A stretch of 61,159 bases of DNA, from the NCBI GenBank assembly GCA_023910675.1, contig JAAVWC010000023.1, positions 1 to 61,159 of the forward strand, written 5' to 3'. The notes under the pieces were generated by a model that worked only from the letters and a program-made list of their open reading frames with translations, had not been told where the DNA came from and made no database searches. The translations under genes were made by a program, and so were the position numbers. This stretch comes from Gemmatimonas sp. GTDB lineage: Bacteria > Gemmatimonadota > Gemmatimonadetes > Gemmatimonadales > Gemmatimonadaceae. Below, one piece after another: positions 8,255 to 16,595 of the stretch (its first letter is position 1; each line of letters starts with the position of its first letter).

Positions 8255-9250
8255 TCAGTATGCCACCAGCCGCCGCACCGCCCGCACGATGTCGGCGGTC
8301 TGCGGCAGCACGTAATCTTCGAGGGGCGGAGCGTACGGCAGCGGGATATCCGCTGCCGTGACGCGCAGGATCGGCGCATCCAGCCACTCGAAACATGTTT
8401 CAGAAACACGCGCCGTGATTTCCCCCGCGATGCCACCGGTGCGCGTATCCTCGTGCACAATGAGCAGACGGTTGGTCTTTTTGACGGTCTGAAAGATCGC
8501 CTCTTCGTCCATGGGAGCGAGAGTGCGCAGGTCGAGCACCTCAACCGAGATGCCCTCGGCGGCCAACTGCTCGGCCGCTTCGAGCGACTTCCACACCGTG
8601 CTCGCGTACGTCACGATGGAGACGTCACTGCCTTCCCGCGCCACGCGTGCTTTTCCGATGGGCACGACATGATCACCGGCAGGCATGACATCTTTCACGC
8701 GACGATACAGATACTTATGCTCGAAGAAGAGTACGCAGTCGTCATCGCGGATGGCGCTCTTCATGAGCCCCTTGGCGTCGGCGGCGGTGGCCGGATAGAC
8801 GATCTTGAGGCCGGGCGTATGCAGAAACCCAGCTTCGGGATTTTGCGAATGGAACGGACCGCCGCGCACGTATCCGCCACTGGGGCCCCGCACGACCATG
8901 GGGCACGGCAGGAACGCGCGATAGCGCGCCGTGGCCACATAGTTGGTCAGCATGTCGTACGCGTTGGCGATGAAGTCGATGAACTGCATCTCGACCACCG
9001 GACGCATCCCCATATGCGCGGCGCCCGCGGCCGCCCCCACAATGGCGATTTCGCTGATGGGCGAATCGATGACGCGACGCTCGCCGAAACGGGCGAGTAA
9101 TCCTTCGGTCACCTTGAACGCACCACCGAAGGCGCCGATGTCTTCGCCAAGGCAGAAGACATTTTCGTCGCGCGCCATTTCTTCAAACAGCGCTTCTCGA
9201 ATGGCTTCGAGGTAGGTGATCTCGGTACCGGCTTCCGGCGTATTGCTCAT
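8255..9250 (-). CDS. 2-oxo-acid dehydrogenase E1 component, beta subunit
   Basis: 331 residues from the ATG at 9250. It has transketolase-like pyrimidine-binding motifs, including FCLGEDIGAFGGAFKVTEGL near residue 35 and MRPVVEMQFIDFI near 85. The C-terminal transketolase domain includes IVTYASTVWKSLEAAEQL and LRTLAPMDEEAI. With E1alpha it forms the heterotetrameric decarboxylase that loads acyl groups onto the E2 lipoyl arm. The start overlaps the E1alpha stop in ATGA (9247-9250), which favours stoichiometric translation. Confidence 0.93.
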   Translation of the reverse strand: MSNTPEAGTEITYLEAIREALFEEMARDENVFCLGEDIGAFGGAFKVTEGLLARFGERRVIDSPISEIAIVGAAAGAAHMGMRPVVEMQFIDFIANAYDMLTNYVATARYRAFLPCPMVVRGPSGGYVRGGPFHSQNPEAGFLHTPGLKIVYPATAADAKGLMKSAIRDDDCVLFFEHKYLYRRVKDVMPAGDHVVPIGKARVAREGSDVSIVTYASTVWKSLEAAEQLAAEGISVEVLDLRTLAPMDEEAIFQTVKKTNRLLIVHEDTRTGGIAGEITARVSETCFEWLDAPILRVTAADIPLPYAPPLEDYVLPQTADIVRAVRRLVAY

Positions 9251-10377
9251 GACTTCCCGCCCGTGTTCCATGTGCCCCAGCTTTCGGGGCGCTCCGTACC
9301 ATACGCGTCGTTCTCCGCGTCTCGGCGGAACCACAGCGGCGTTTCCCGCGGCGGATCGGCATACACGCCTTCGAGCGCATCGAGCGGAGTCGGAATGCCA
9401 GACTGTTCGGCGATGTCCGTCGCGTCATCGATCTCGCGCTGCACGCGCGCATCGATACTTGCGATCTCGGTGTCGGTGACGGCGAGCGTCTCGCGCAGCA
9501 CCAGCAGATAGCGATCGAGGGGGTCGTTATTGGCCGCCCACTGCTCGATTTCCCCAGCGGGGACATACGACTGATTGTCGTGCTCCGCATGTCCCTTGCG
9601 GCGGTACGTCATGAGCTCGACCAGCGTGACCCCGTTGCCGGCGCGGGCATAGTCCACCGCTTGCCGCGTGACGTCGTACGTCGCGAGGACATCGTTGCCG
9701 TCGGCCTTGAGCCCCTGCACGCCGTAGCCGATGGCTTTATCGACGAATTGCGCTGCGGCCGTTTGCTTGTACGTGGGCGTGGAGTAGGCGTAGCCGTTGT
9801 TCTCCACGATGACGACCAGCGGGCACTTCTGCACGGCGGCGAAGTTGATGCCTTCGTGAAAGGCGCCCGTGCTGGTGGCGCCATCGCCGACGTACACGAG
9901 CCCGACGCGATCCTCGCCGCGCATACGGAAGCTGAGCGTGACGCCAGCCATGACGGGCACCATGTCGCCGAGCGGGGAGATCTGTCCGAGGAAGCCCCGC
10001 GTGCTGCCGGCCGCGCCGATATCGCCAAAGTGAATGTTCAACTCGCGACCGCGTGTGGGCGAATCGCCTTTGGCCATATACTGCTTGAGGACTTCGACGG
10101 GCGTCGCGCCCTTGACCAGCATCGCGCCGAGATTGCGAATGAGCGGCGACATGACATCGCGCTGTTCCAACGCAAAGCAACTTCCGACGGCATCGGCTTC
10201 CTGCCCGAGCGAACGAAAGAGTCCACCAACCACTTTCGTCTGTCGGTACAGGTTGACGAGTCGCTCCTCGAGTGATCGCGTGAGCCGCATCCAGTAATAG
10301 AGCTCAAGCTTCTGCTCGCGCGTGAGCTGGTCGGAGGGCCGCACCGGCGATGGCGACGCCGCAGTGCGCTTCGTCAT
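9247..10377 (-). CDS. 2-oxo-acid dehydrogenase E1 component, alpha subunit
   Basis: 376 residues. The thiamine-diphosphate/Mg motif is clear: GDGATSTGAFHEGINFAA, ending at VENNGYAYSTP. The region SLGQEADAVGSCFAL and the phosphorylation-loop-like TYRRKGHAEHDNQSY are typical of BCKDH/PDH alpha subunits. It decarboxylates the 2-oxo acid on ThDP. The start shares an A with the upstream stop (TGATG at 10379-10375). The domain order E1alpha, E1beta, E2 fits either a pyruvate or branched-chain complex. Confidence 0.93.
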   Translation of the reverse strand: MTKRTAASPSPVRPSDQLTREQKLELYYWMRLTRSLEERLVNLYRQTKVVGGLFRSLGQEADAVGSCFALEQRDVMSPLIRNLGAMLVKGATPVEVLKQYMAKGDSPTRGRELNIHFGDIGAAGSTRGFLGQISPLGDMVPVMAGVTLSFRMRGEDRVGLVYVGDGATSTGAFHEGINFAAVQKCPLVVIVENNGYAYSTPTYKQTAAAQFVDKAIGYGVQGLKADGNDVLATYDVTRQAVDYARAGNGVTLVELMTYRRKGHAEHDNQSYVPAGEIEQWAANNDPLDRYLLVLRETLAVTDTEIASIDARVQREIDDATDIAEQSGIPTPLDALEGVYADPPRETPLWFRRDAENDAYGTERPESWGTWNTGGKS

Positions 10378-10670
10378 CAGTAGCCCGCCTCGATCTGATG
10401 CCGTGGATCGGCGGCGCGATGCAACTCGTTGAAATACTTTTTTACGTTCTTGTCGATCCGGCTCTCACCGACCTGATCGGTGTGCACTTCGACGAAGGTG
10501 TAATGTCCACCTTCCATTTTCACGGTGAGTGTCATCGTGCCCAAGGATCCGCCGAAGGTACGGGAACGCGCATCGGCGCCCCCGCGTGTCAGGCCAAGGG
10601 CGCCGAAGAAACGATCGGCCCGCTCGAGCACCGCGTCGGGTGAGAGCGAACACCGATGGAAATGCCGCAT
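10377..10670 (-). CDS. Small hypothetical protein (97 aa)
   Basis: A short protein beginning MRHFHRCSLSPDAVLERADRF with a later beta-rich stretch (LGTMTLTVKMEGGHYTFVEV) and a helical C-terminus. The pattern resembles small SRPBCC/polyketide-cyclase-like proteins, but no diagnostic motif supports that. Its stop overlaps the E1alpha start by one base, so it probably leads the dehydrogenase operon. Confidence 0.65.
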   Translation of the reverse strand: MRHFHRCSLSPDAVLERADRFFGALGLTRGGADARSRTFGGSLGTMTLTVKMEGGHYTFVEVHTDQVGESRIDKNVKKYFNELHRAADPRHQIEAGY

Positions 10671-10692
10671 GGCGATACTCCGTCGACTCCCG

Positions 10693-11220
10693 TCAGGGAG
10701 CCGGCTTCCGGGTGGAATCAGGCAGAACGGCCGGTGCCTTGGCAGTGTCCGTGACTCGCGTCGAGGTTGGTGTCTGGATGTTGCCGGGTTCGTCTGCGGA
10801 CAGAATATCCTGCGTCCAGTCCTGCGTCTTCTGCAGAATCTGGGTGGAGTCGCGACGGAACTGCACCGCCATCGCCCACATCCCCGCCGTAACGAACATG
10901 AGATTGCTGCGATACGTGCCCAACTCGCCCGTTTCCTCGAGCCCGTTGGCCACCGTTTTCAAATCTTTGTTGGTGCCGAAGATCCGGCCCTGCCCGCCCT
11001 GAATGGGGAGGCCGGTCTTCGTGTCATGGATGACGACGCGCCACGTGATGGGCTCCAGCGCGCGTGTTGGCCGGGTCTCGGGCGAGACACGGATGGTAAA
11101 GTCTTCCGTGCGAAGACGGAGTTCACCCAAGGGCGGCCGACCCGCATCGCACCCGGCGCTGAGCGCGCCGGCTACGACGAAAGCGACCGCACGACCGAAC
11201 CGACGCGCGCGCATGAGCAT
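10693..11220 (-). CDS. Lipoprotein with YtkA/FixH-like domain (175 aa)
   Basis: The ATG at 11220 shares its A with the TGA stop of the inositol-phosphate synthase (TGATG). The signal peptide ends in lipobox LSAGC (Cys near residue 24). The mature region, with WRVVIHDTKTGLPIQGGQG followed by AGMWAMAVQFRR, resembles the immunoglobulin-like YtkA/FixH fold, where a modified substrate or metal site faces the periplasm. The last 40 residues are Pro/Thr/Asp-rich and probably disordered. The role is unknown. Confidence 0.6.
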   Translation of the reverse strand: MLMRARRFGRAVAFVVAGALSAGCDAGRPPLGELRLRTEDFTIRVSPETRPTRALEPITWRVVIHDTKTGLPIQGGQGRIFGTNKDLKTVANGLEETGELGTYRSNLMFVTAGMWAMAVQFRRDSTQILQKTQDWTQDILSADEPGNIQTPTSTRVTDTAKAPAVLPDSTRKPAP

Positions 11221-12551
11221 CACTGGTAGTATTCGAGTCCGAGGTGCGTGATCTGCTCCTCACCCATGAGGTGACGGAGTGTGTTCTTCAGCTTGGTCTG
11301 CTGAATGAAAAGATCATGCTCGGGCTGGAGTCCCGCAGCCGTCGTAGGCGCCTTGTAATAGAAGCTTAACCATTCCTGGATGCCCTTCATGCCGGCACGC
11401 TGCGCGAAGTCCGAGAACAACGCGAGGTCGAGCACGAGCGGCGCCGCCAGGATGGAATCGCGGCAGAGGAAGTTGACCTTGATCTGCATCGGGTAGCCGA
11501 GCCACCCCTTGATGTCGATGTTGTCCCAGCCTTCCTTATTGTCGCCGCGCGGCGGATAGTAGTTGATGCGCACGACGTGGGAGAAGTCCTTGTACAGATC
11601 GGGGTACTTCTCGGGCTGCAGGATGGTGTGCAGCACGGAGAGCTTCGACTCTTCCTTCGTCTTGAAGGACGCCGGATCATCGAGGACTTCGCCGTCGCGG
11701 TTGCCGAGGATGTTGGTGGAGTACCACCCTTCGAGGCCGAGCATACGCGCTTTCATGCCCGGCGCGATGACGGTCTTCATCCACGTCTGTCCGGTCTTGA
11801 AGTCCTTACCCGAGATGACGACACCGCGCTTGTTGGCGAGGTCGACGAGGGCCGGGAAATCGGCAGAGAGGTTGGGCGCACCGTTGCAGTACGCGACGCC
11901 TTCCATGATGGCGGCGTAGGCGTAGAGCATCGACGGCGCGATGGAATCGTCATTCTCGTCCATCGCCTTCTCGAACGCTTCGATCGTCTGATGCTGCGGT
12001 CCGGCCTTGATGTACGTCTCGGTTGAACCGGTCCACACCATAGCGCCACGCGTAGCGCCATTGGCGGCCATGAAGCTGCGCACGTCCGCGCGCAGCTGTT
12101 CGGCGAGGTCGCGCTTGGTGGCGCCCGTCTTCACGTTGGTCGCGCCGGTGATGCGCGTGACGTAGCGGCTTTCGAAGACGGCCGGCATGGGCTTGATGCT
12201 CTTGAGGAAGTCGGCGACCGGCTCGAGATCATCCTTGGTCAGTACGCCGGCCTTGGTGGCGGCCGTGTACGCGTCATCGGGAATGGGATCCCAGGCGCCA
12301 AAGACGATGTCATCGAGGCCGGCCAGTGGCACGAATTCCTTGATGAGCGGGCTGCGGTTGTCCGTACGCTTGCCGAGGCGGATCGTCGCCATCTGCGTGA
12401 GCGAACCGATGGGCACCGAGAGGCCGCGGCGCACGCGTTCGACACCGGCGATAAAGGTCGTCGCCACGGCGCCGAGGCCCGGCGTAAAGATGGCGAGCTT
12501 CCCCGTAGCCGGGGCGATATTCGCGGGAGTCCCGCGGGTCGAGTCGGACAC
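11220..12551 (-). CDS. ino1: Inositol-3-phosphate synthase
   Basis: 443 residues from the GTG at 12551, which has GGAG about 10 bases upstream. Recognisable family blocks are the N-terminal IFTPGLGAVATTFIAGVERV (NAD-binding), VWTGSTETY, ISGKDFKTGQTWMKTVIAPG, and the C-terminal KVNFLCRDSILAAPLVLDL with its catalytic Lys-rich neighbourhood. It converts glucose-6-phosphate to inositol-3-phosphate with internal NAD redox cycling. It follows directly after the CDP-alcohol phosphatidyltransferase gene (5-base gap), which supports inositol phospholipid synthesis rather than osmolyte production. Confidence 0.93.
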   Translation of the reverse strand: MSDSTRGTPANIAPATGKLAIFTPGLGAVATTFIAGVERVRRGLSVPIGSLTQMATIRLGKRTDNRSPLIKEFVPLAGLDDIVFGAWDPIPDDAYTAATKAGVLTKDDLEPVADFLKSIKPMPAVFESRYVTRITGATNVKTGATKRDLAEQLRADVRSFMAANGATRGAMVWTGSTETYIKAGPQHQTIEAFEKAMDENDDSIAPSMLYAYAAIMEGVAYCNGAPNLSADFPALVDLANKRGVVISGKDFKTGQTWMKTVIAPGMKARMLGLEGWYSTNILGNRDGEVLDDPASFKTKEESKLSVLHTILQPEKYPDLYKDFSHVVRINYYPPRGDNKEGWDNIDIKGWLGYPMQIKVNFLCRDSILAAPLVLDLALFSDFAQRAGMKGIQEWLSFYYKAPTTAAGLQPEHDLFIQQTKLKNTLRHLMGEEQITHLGLEYYQ

Positions 12552-12556
12552 TCTGA

Positions 12557-13198
12557 TTATTCTCCAGGAGAGGTAGATGTCGGGGCAGCCGTAGTGATGC
12601 GGTGCACGTACGCCATGCGCTGAAAGAACGTGATCCAGGCGGTCACCATCAGCAGCGTGACGATACCGGCGAGCACCCACCCATGCAGCGCGAGACCAAA
12701 GAGGGCCTGCGGTGCAGCCAACAGGGTGATGCGCTCGGGGCGCTGCAGCACTCCCACGCGCGCCGAAAACCCGAGCCCTTCGGCACGTGCGTTCGTATAC
12801 GACGTGAGGAATGCCGCAATGAGGGCCAACGTCGCCACGATCACCATGGCTTTGTTGGCATGAATGGGATGCGTGGCGTAGAAGACCACGAGTCCGCCCA
12901 GCAGAAACCCGTCGGCGACCCGGTCGAGCGTCGAGTCGTAGAAGGCACCGAAGTGCGACGTGGTGCCGGTGCGGCGCGCGACCGTGCCGTCGAGCACGTC
13001 GAACAACGCCGTCAGTCCGAGGAACCAGCCACCGATGCTGATATGTCCGGTGGCGAAGATGCCCCCCGCCGTGCAGGTACAGATCGTCCCGACGGTGGTG
13101 ATGGTGTTCGGGCGCACGCGCTTCGCGACGAGCCAGTCTGCCACGGGGGCAATGACTCGCAGGTATCCGCTAACGATGGCGCTCCACAAGGCTTTCAT
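12557..13198 (-). CDS. CDP-alcohol phosphatidyltransferase, probable phosphatidylinositol-phosphate synthase
   Basis: A multi-pass membrane enzyme. The class signature D-G-x2-A-R-x8-G-x3-D-x3-D is complete in DVLDGTVARRTGTTSHFGAF followed by YDSTLDRVAD. About six hydrophobic segments are present. I used the ATG at 13198; the longer frame starts with TTG at 13234. In bacteria, inositol phosphate is condensed with CDP-diacylglycerol to phosphatidylinositol phosphate. Pairing with ino1 makes that the likely reaction, although phosphatidylglycerol-phosphate synthase chemistry cannot be ruled out from sequence alone. Confidence 0.85.
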   Translation of the reverse strand: MKALWSAIVSGYLRVIAPVADWLVAKRVRPNTITTVGTICTCTAGGIFATGHISIGGWFLGLTALFDVLDGTVARRTGTTSHFGAFYDSTLDRVADGFLLGGLVVFYATHPIHANKAMVIVATLALIAAFLTSYTNARAEGLGFSARVGVLQRPERITLLAAPQALFGLALHGWVLAGIVTLLMVTAWITFFQRMAYVHRITTAAPTSTSPGE

Positions 13199-13242
13199 CA
13201 GGGCGACAGTGACTGGACCCGGTCGCGTCGTCAACGGCGCGA

Positions 13243-13262
13243 CCGGGAAACGCCGTTCCCGG
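13243..13262 (-). terminator. Hairpin after the DUF1343 gene
   Basis: CCGGGAA and TTCCCGG form a near-perfect stem around a 5-6 base loop, about 50 bases past the stop of the NamZ-like gene ending at 13312 and just upstream of the CDP-alcohol transferase. Confidence 0.4.
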
Positions 13263-13311
13263 ATATGGCCGGGTTCGGGACTAGCCTTGGAAAGCTAGAA
13301 CTCACTGACTG

Positions 13312-14652
13312 TCAACGGTAGAGATGAAAGCGTCTGGCGTCCTTTTCGAAGGCCACGACCGACGGAAGCAGGCGATCGAGGAGCGCATCCGGGTCCGCGC
13401 CGGCCATCAGCGCCTCCCGGAGCTTGGCCGAGCCCATGCGCAAGTCGAAGCCGGCGGGCGTGATCTTGAGTGAGTCAGGGTGTACCCGGTTGAGCGCCCA
13501 CAGGATGGCTGCGCCAACCCGTGCCGGCTGGACGCGTTCGCGATCGAGCAGCTCCATGCGAACCCCCGGAATACTACGCCCACCGTACTTGCCGTCGCCG
13601 GGCTTCTCCGGCGTGAAGCGCTCCGCACGGAAGCGTACCCCGGTCAACGTGAGGTCTTCGAGGAGTCGTACAACAGAGTCCGCACGGAGCCATGGGGCGC
13701 CAAAGCGCTGGAATGGTTGATCGGTCCCTCGGCCGACGGACACATTGCTGGCTTCAAAGGGCACCAGCGCGGGATACAAGAGCGCCGAGGTGACGTTCGG
13801 CATATTGGGCGACGGCTTGATCCACGGCAGGTCGGTATCGTCGAACCACATGGTGCGACGCCAGTTTCGCATGGGGACCACCGTCAAGCGCGCGCTCATC
13901 TTGAGATTCGCCTGAAAGAGTCTTGCCAACTCTCCCATCGTGAGTCCGTGGCGCAGCGGGGTCGGGTAGATTGCAAAGCCATTGGAGCGCCCGGTCGGGG
14001 TTGGGTACGATGCGTCGGCGAGGGCGGAATCGAGGAGGACGCCTTCGGTGGCCCCACCCGAAATGGGGTTGGGGCGGTCGAGCACCAGCACCGGCATGCC
14101 CCGTCGCTCGGCGGCCTGCATGCTGTACAGCACGACGCCCACATAAGTCCATGTTCTGGTGCCGATGTCTTGCAAGTCGACGACGAGGACATCGACATCA
14201 TGCAAGAGGCTGTCGGCGGGTGCCATGGTGTGCCGCTGATAAAGCGAGTGCACCACGAGGCCGGTTTTCTGGTCGCGTTCATCGCCAAGGCCCTCGCGAT
14301 CGGCAGTTCCCGCGGCACCATGTTCGGGGGCGAAGAGTTTCACCAGCTTGACGCCCGCCCGCTGCGCGCGCGCGTCAGCGAAGAGCAGGTCGACCGAACG
14401 CCGCCCTTTTTCATCGACGCCTGTCTGATTGGTCACGAGGGCGACCCGCTTGCCCGCCACGAGGTTGATGCTATCGTCCAAGAGCACCGTGATACCGGGG
14501 CGCACCTTGCGGTCGAAGTTGCGGAGGCGCATACCCGTTGGCAGGTCCGCCACGTCCTCAGGTGTCGGACCGTTGTCCGGGCGATTGCCGCCCGCGCAGC
14601 CGATCGCGGCCACAGCGATGCCTAACGTCACACAGGTCGCCCACGTCTTCAT
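13312..14652 (-). CDS. namZ: DUF1343 lipoprotein, NamZ-type exo-beta-N-acetylmuramidase
   Basis: 446 residues from the ATG at 14652, with a signal peptide ending VAAIGC (probable lipoprotein). Characteristic DUF1343 blocks are KRVALVTNQTGVDEKGRR, LFAPEHGAAGTADREG, VVDLQDIGTRTWTYVG, LVLDRPNPISGG and PSPNMPNVTSALLYPALVPF with EASNVSVGRGTD. NamZ of Bacillus removes terminal MurNAc from peptidoglycan fragments. A divergent serine hydrolase starts 67 bases away and an amino-sugar uptake operon lies 2 kb downstream, consistent with wall-sugar salvage. Confidence 0.88.
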   Translation of the reverse strand: MKTWATCVTLGIAVAAIGCAGGNRPDNGPTPEDVADLPTGMRLRNFDRKVRPGITVLLDDSINLVAGKRVALVTNQTGVDEKGRRSVDLLFADARAQRAGVKLVKLFAPEHGAAGTADREGLGDERDQKTGLVVHSLYQRHTMAPADSLLHDVDVLVVDLQDIGTRTWTYVGVVLYSMQAAERRGMPVLVLDRPNPISGGATEGVLLDSALADASYPTPTGRSNGFAIYPTPLRHGLTMGELARLFQANLKMSARLTVVPMRNWRRTMWFDDTDLPWIKPSPNMPNVTSALLYPALVPFEASNVSVGRGTDQPFQRFGAPWLRADSVVRLLEDLTLTGVRFRAERFTPEKPGDGKYGGRSIPGVRMELLDRERVQPARVGAAILWALNRVHPDSLKITPAGFDLRMGSAKLREALMAGADPDALLDRLLPSVVAFEKDARRFHLYR

Positions 14653-14719
14653 CGCGTTCACGCGCGTTTCTCCCTTAGGTTCATGGCGCTCCGATGCGCC
14701 TCCCGCCACTCCCCACTTC

Positions 14720-15973
14720 ATGACCGCTTTCCAGCTCCATACCCGCCCCGATGGCCGTGCGGTCCCCGTGCTGAAGCTACACTGGCGGCGGATGCTCCGT
14801 ATCGGAACGGTGGCGTCGGGTGCCGTCCTGATGTTGGCCTGCACCCACCGTTCCGTTGTGCCGCTCACACCGAGGGCGCCGGTACCGGTAGCGGTCCAGC
14901 AGGCCGTGCTCGACAGCGTGCGGCGCGTGCTCGATGCGGCGGTGACCAACGGGGCCTTTCCAGGTGCCTACGCCGTGATCGGCACGAGAGAGGGGATTAT
15001 CGCCGAGTACGGTGCCGGGCGACTGGATAGCGCCGACGCATCGCGCCCCAGCGCGCAAACCGTGTGGGATATGGCCTCACTGACGAAGGTGGTGGGGACC
15101 ACGAGCGCCATGTTGCAGCTGGTGGCGAGCGGCGCCGTGCAACTCGATGCACCGGTCACCAAGTACCTGCCAGAGTGGAACGTCCCGGGCGCCGAGCGCG
15201 TGACGGTGCGCCACGTGATGACGCACAGTGCGGGGCTTCCCGCTTGGCGGGCGTTGTACAAGGAGACGGACACCCCGGTGGAGGCCTTGCGCCAGGTATT
15301 GGCCACGCCGCTCGATACTGTTCCCGGTGTGCGGTTCGTGTACAGCGACCTCGGATTCATCCTGATGGGCGCGCTCGTTGAGCGGGTCACAGGGATGACG
15401 CTGGCGCAGTACGACGCTCAACGCGTTTTCGGGCCGGCCGGGATGACGGAGACCCGCTATGTGCCACCGGACTCGTGGCGCGCACGCATTGCGCCGACGG
15501 AGCAGGATCCGTGGCGTCAGCGGAGGCTGCGCGGGGAAGTGCATGACGAGAATGCCGCGCGACTCGGTGGGGTCTCAGGTCACGCGGGACTCTTCTCGAC
15601 CGCTCGCGACATGGCGCGTTTTGCGAGACTGTATCTGAACCACGGAACGCTCGACGGTGTGCGGGTCTTCGATTCGGCCACGGTGGCGGCCTTCACGCGC
15701 GTGCAGGACACGATCGTGTCACGTCGCGCACTCGGATGGGAAACGCCAACGGGCCGCAACTCGGCGGGAGGGCGACTCTCGGCCGCCGCCTTCGGGCACA
15801 CGGGCTTCACTGGGACGTCGGTGTGGATGGACCCTGAGCGGAATCTGTTCGTGGTGCTGTTGACCAACCGCGTAAATCCCACGCGCCAGAACCTCAAGAT
15901 CGGCGGAGTCCGCACGGCGCTGGCCGATGCGGTCGTCGGCGCGCTCCCCCGTTCCACCGCGCCACGTCGGTGA
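14720..15973 (+). CDS. Serine hydrolase, beta-lactamase / penicillin-binding fold, lipoprotein
   Basis: 417 residues from the ATG at 14720; an internal ATG at 14792 is the alternative. Both precede the signal segment IGTVASGAVLMLAC, a lipobox. Catalytic motifs of the class C beta-lactamase fold are SLTK (SxxK, Ser in MASLTKVVG), YSD (as in VYSDLGFILMG) and HTG (GHTGFTGTS). The family includes peptidases and esterases acting on cell-wall peptides. Its divergent pairing with the NamZ-like gene suggests a peptidoglycan role, not antibiotic resistance. Confidence 0.85.
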   Translation: MTAFQLHTRPDGRAVPVLKLHWRRMLRIGTVASGAVLMLACTHRSVVPLTPRAPVPVAVQQAVLDSVRRVLDAAVTNGAFPGAYAVIGTREGIIAEYGAGRLDSADASRPSAQTVWDMASLTKVVGTTSAMLQLVASGAVQLDAPVTKYLPEWNVPGAERVTVRHVMTHSAGLPAWRALYKETDTPVEALRQVLATPLDTVPGVRFVYSDLGFILMGALVERVTGMTLAQYDAQRVFGPAGMTETRYVPPDSWRARIAPTEQDPWRQRRLRGEVHDENAARLGGVSGHAGLFSTARDMARFARLYLNHGTLDGVRVFDSATVAAFTRVQDTIVSRRALGWETPTGRNSAGGRLSAAAFGHTGFTGTSVWMDPERNLFVVLLTNRVNPTRQNLKIGGVRTALADAVVGALPRSTAPRR

Positions 15974-16169
15974 CCTGCTGCCGGGCGGTCCGTCGAGACG
16001 CGGGGGATCTTGTCGCGTTTCCTCGGGTTTCTTGCAAGGGGAGTGATCCTGTCGTTATTTATTCAGCGTTGCGCTGACGCTGCCAGAGGGACCATTCGCG
16101 AGGGCGAGTGGACCACGGCAGCGCAGTCTATCGGGTCAGAGCCCTCTCTGGCCGTAACGGAGGACGAGT

Positions 16170-16526
16170 ATGAGCACGATGCAGCAGCCGGACGTCATGG
16201 TAGTTCTCACGCCTGTCGCCGCCGGCGAAGTACGCAAGTTCATGGAAGCCGAGGGCGTCACGCCCGAGCAGGGTGGACTGCGCGTGTCGGTCATGCCCGG
16301 CGGATGCAGCGGCTTCAAGTACGGCTTAGTGATCGAAGACAAGTCGGCGGACGACGATTTGACGATCGAGCTTGAGGGGATCAAGGTGTTTGTCGATCCG
16401 TTCTCGGCACAGTATCTCGGCGGCACGATCATCGATTACACGTCGTCGATGCAGGGCTCCGGCTTCACGTTCAAGAACCCGAACAGCACGGGCGGCTGCG
16501 GCTGCGGCAGCTCGTTCTCGGCCTGA
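16170..16526 (+). CDS. erpA: Iron-sulfur cluster insertion protein, A-type carrier
   Basis: 118 residues of the HesB/IscA/ErpA family. The three conserved cysteines are present, one in MPGGCSGFKYG and two in GGCGCGSSFS at the C-terminus. The motif VDPFSAQYLGG is also standard. It carries and inserts Fe-S clusters into apoproteins in the cytosol. It stands as a single gene ahead of the amino-sugar operon, and its target is not indicated by context. Confidence 0.92.
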   Translation: MSTMQQPDVMVVLTPVAAGEVRKFMEAEGVTPEQGGLRVSVMPGGCSGFKYGLVIEDKSADDDLTIELEGIKVFVDPFSAQYLGGTIIDYTSSMQGSGFTFKNPNSTGGCGCGSSFSA

Positions 16527-16595
16527 TTCCCAAGGACTCCTGCGCAGCGTGCTGCGCGGGTTCCCACCACACTCCTCGTTTCATTCATATCATCA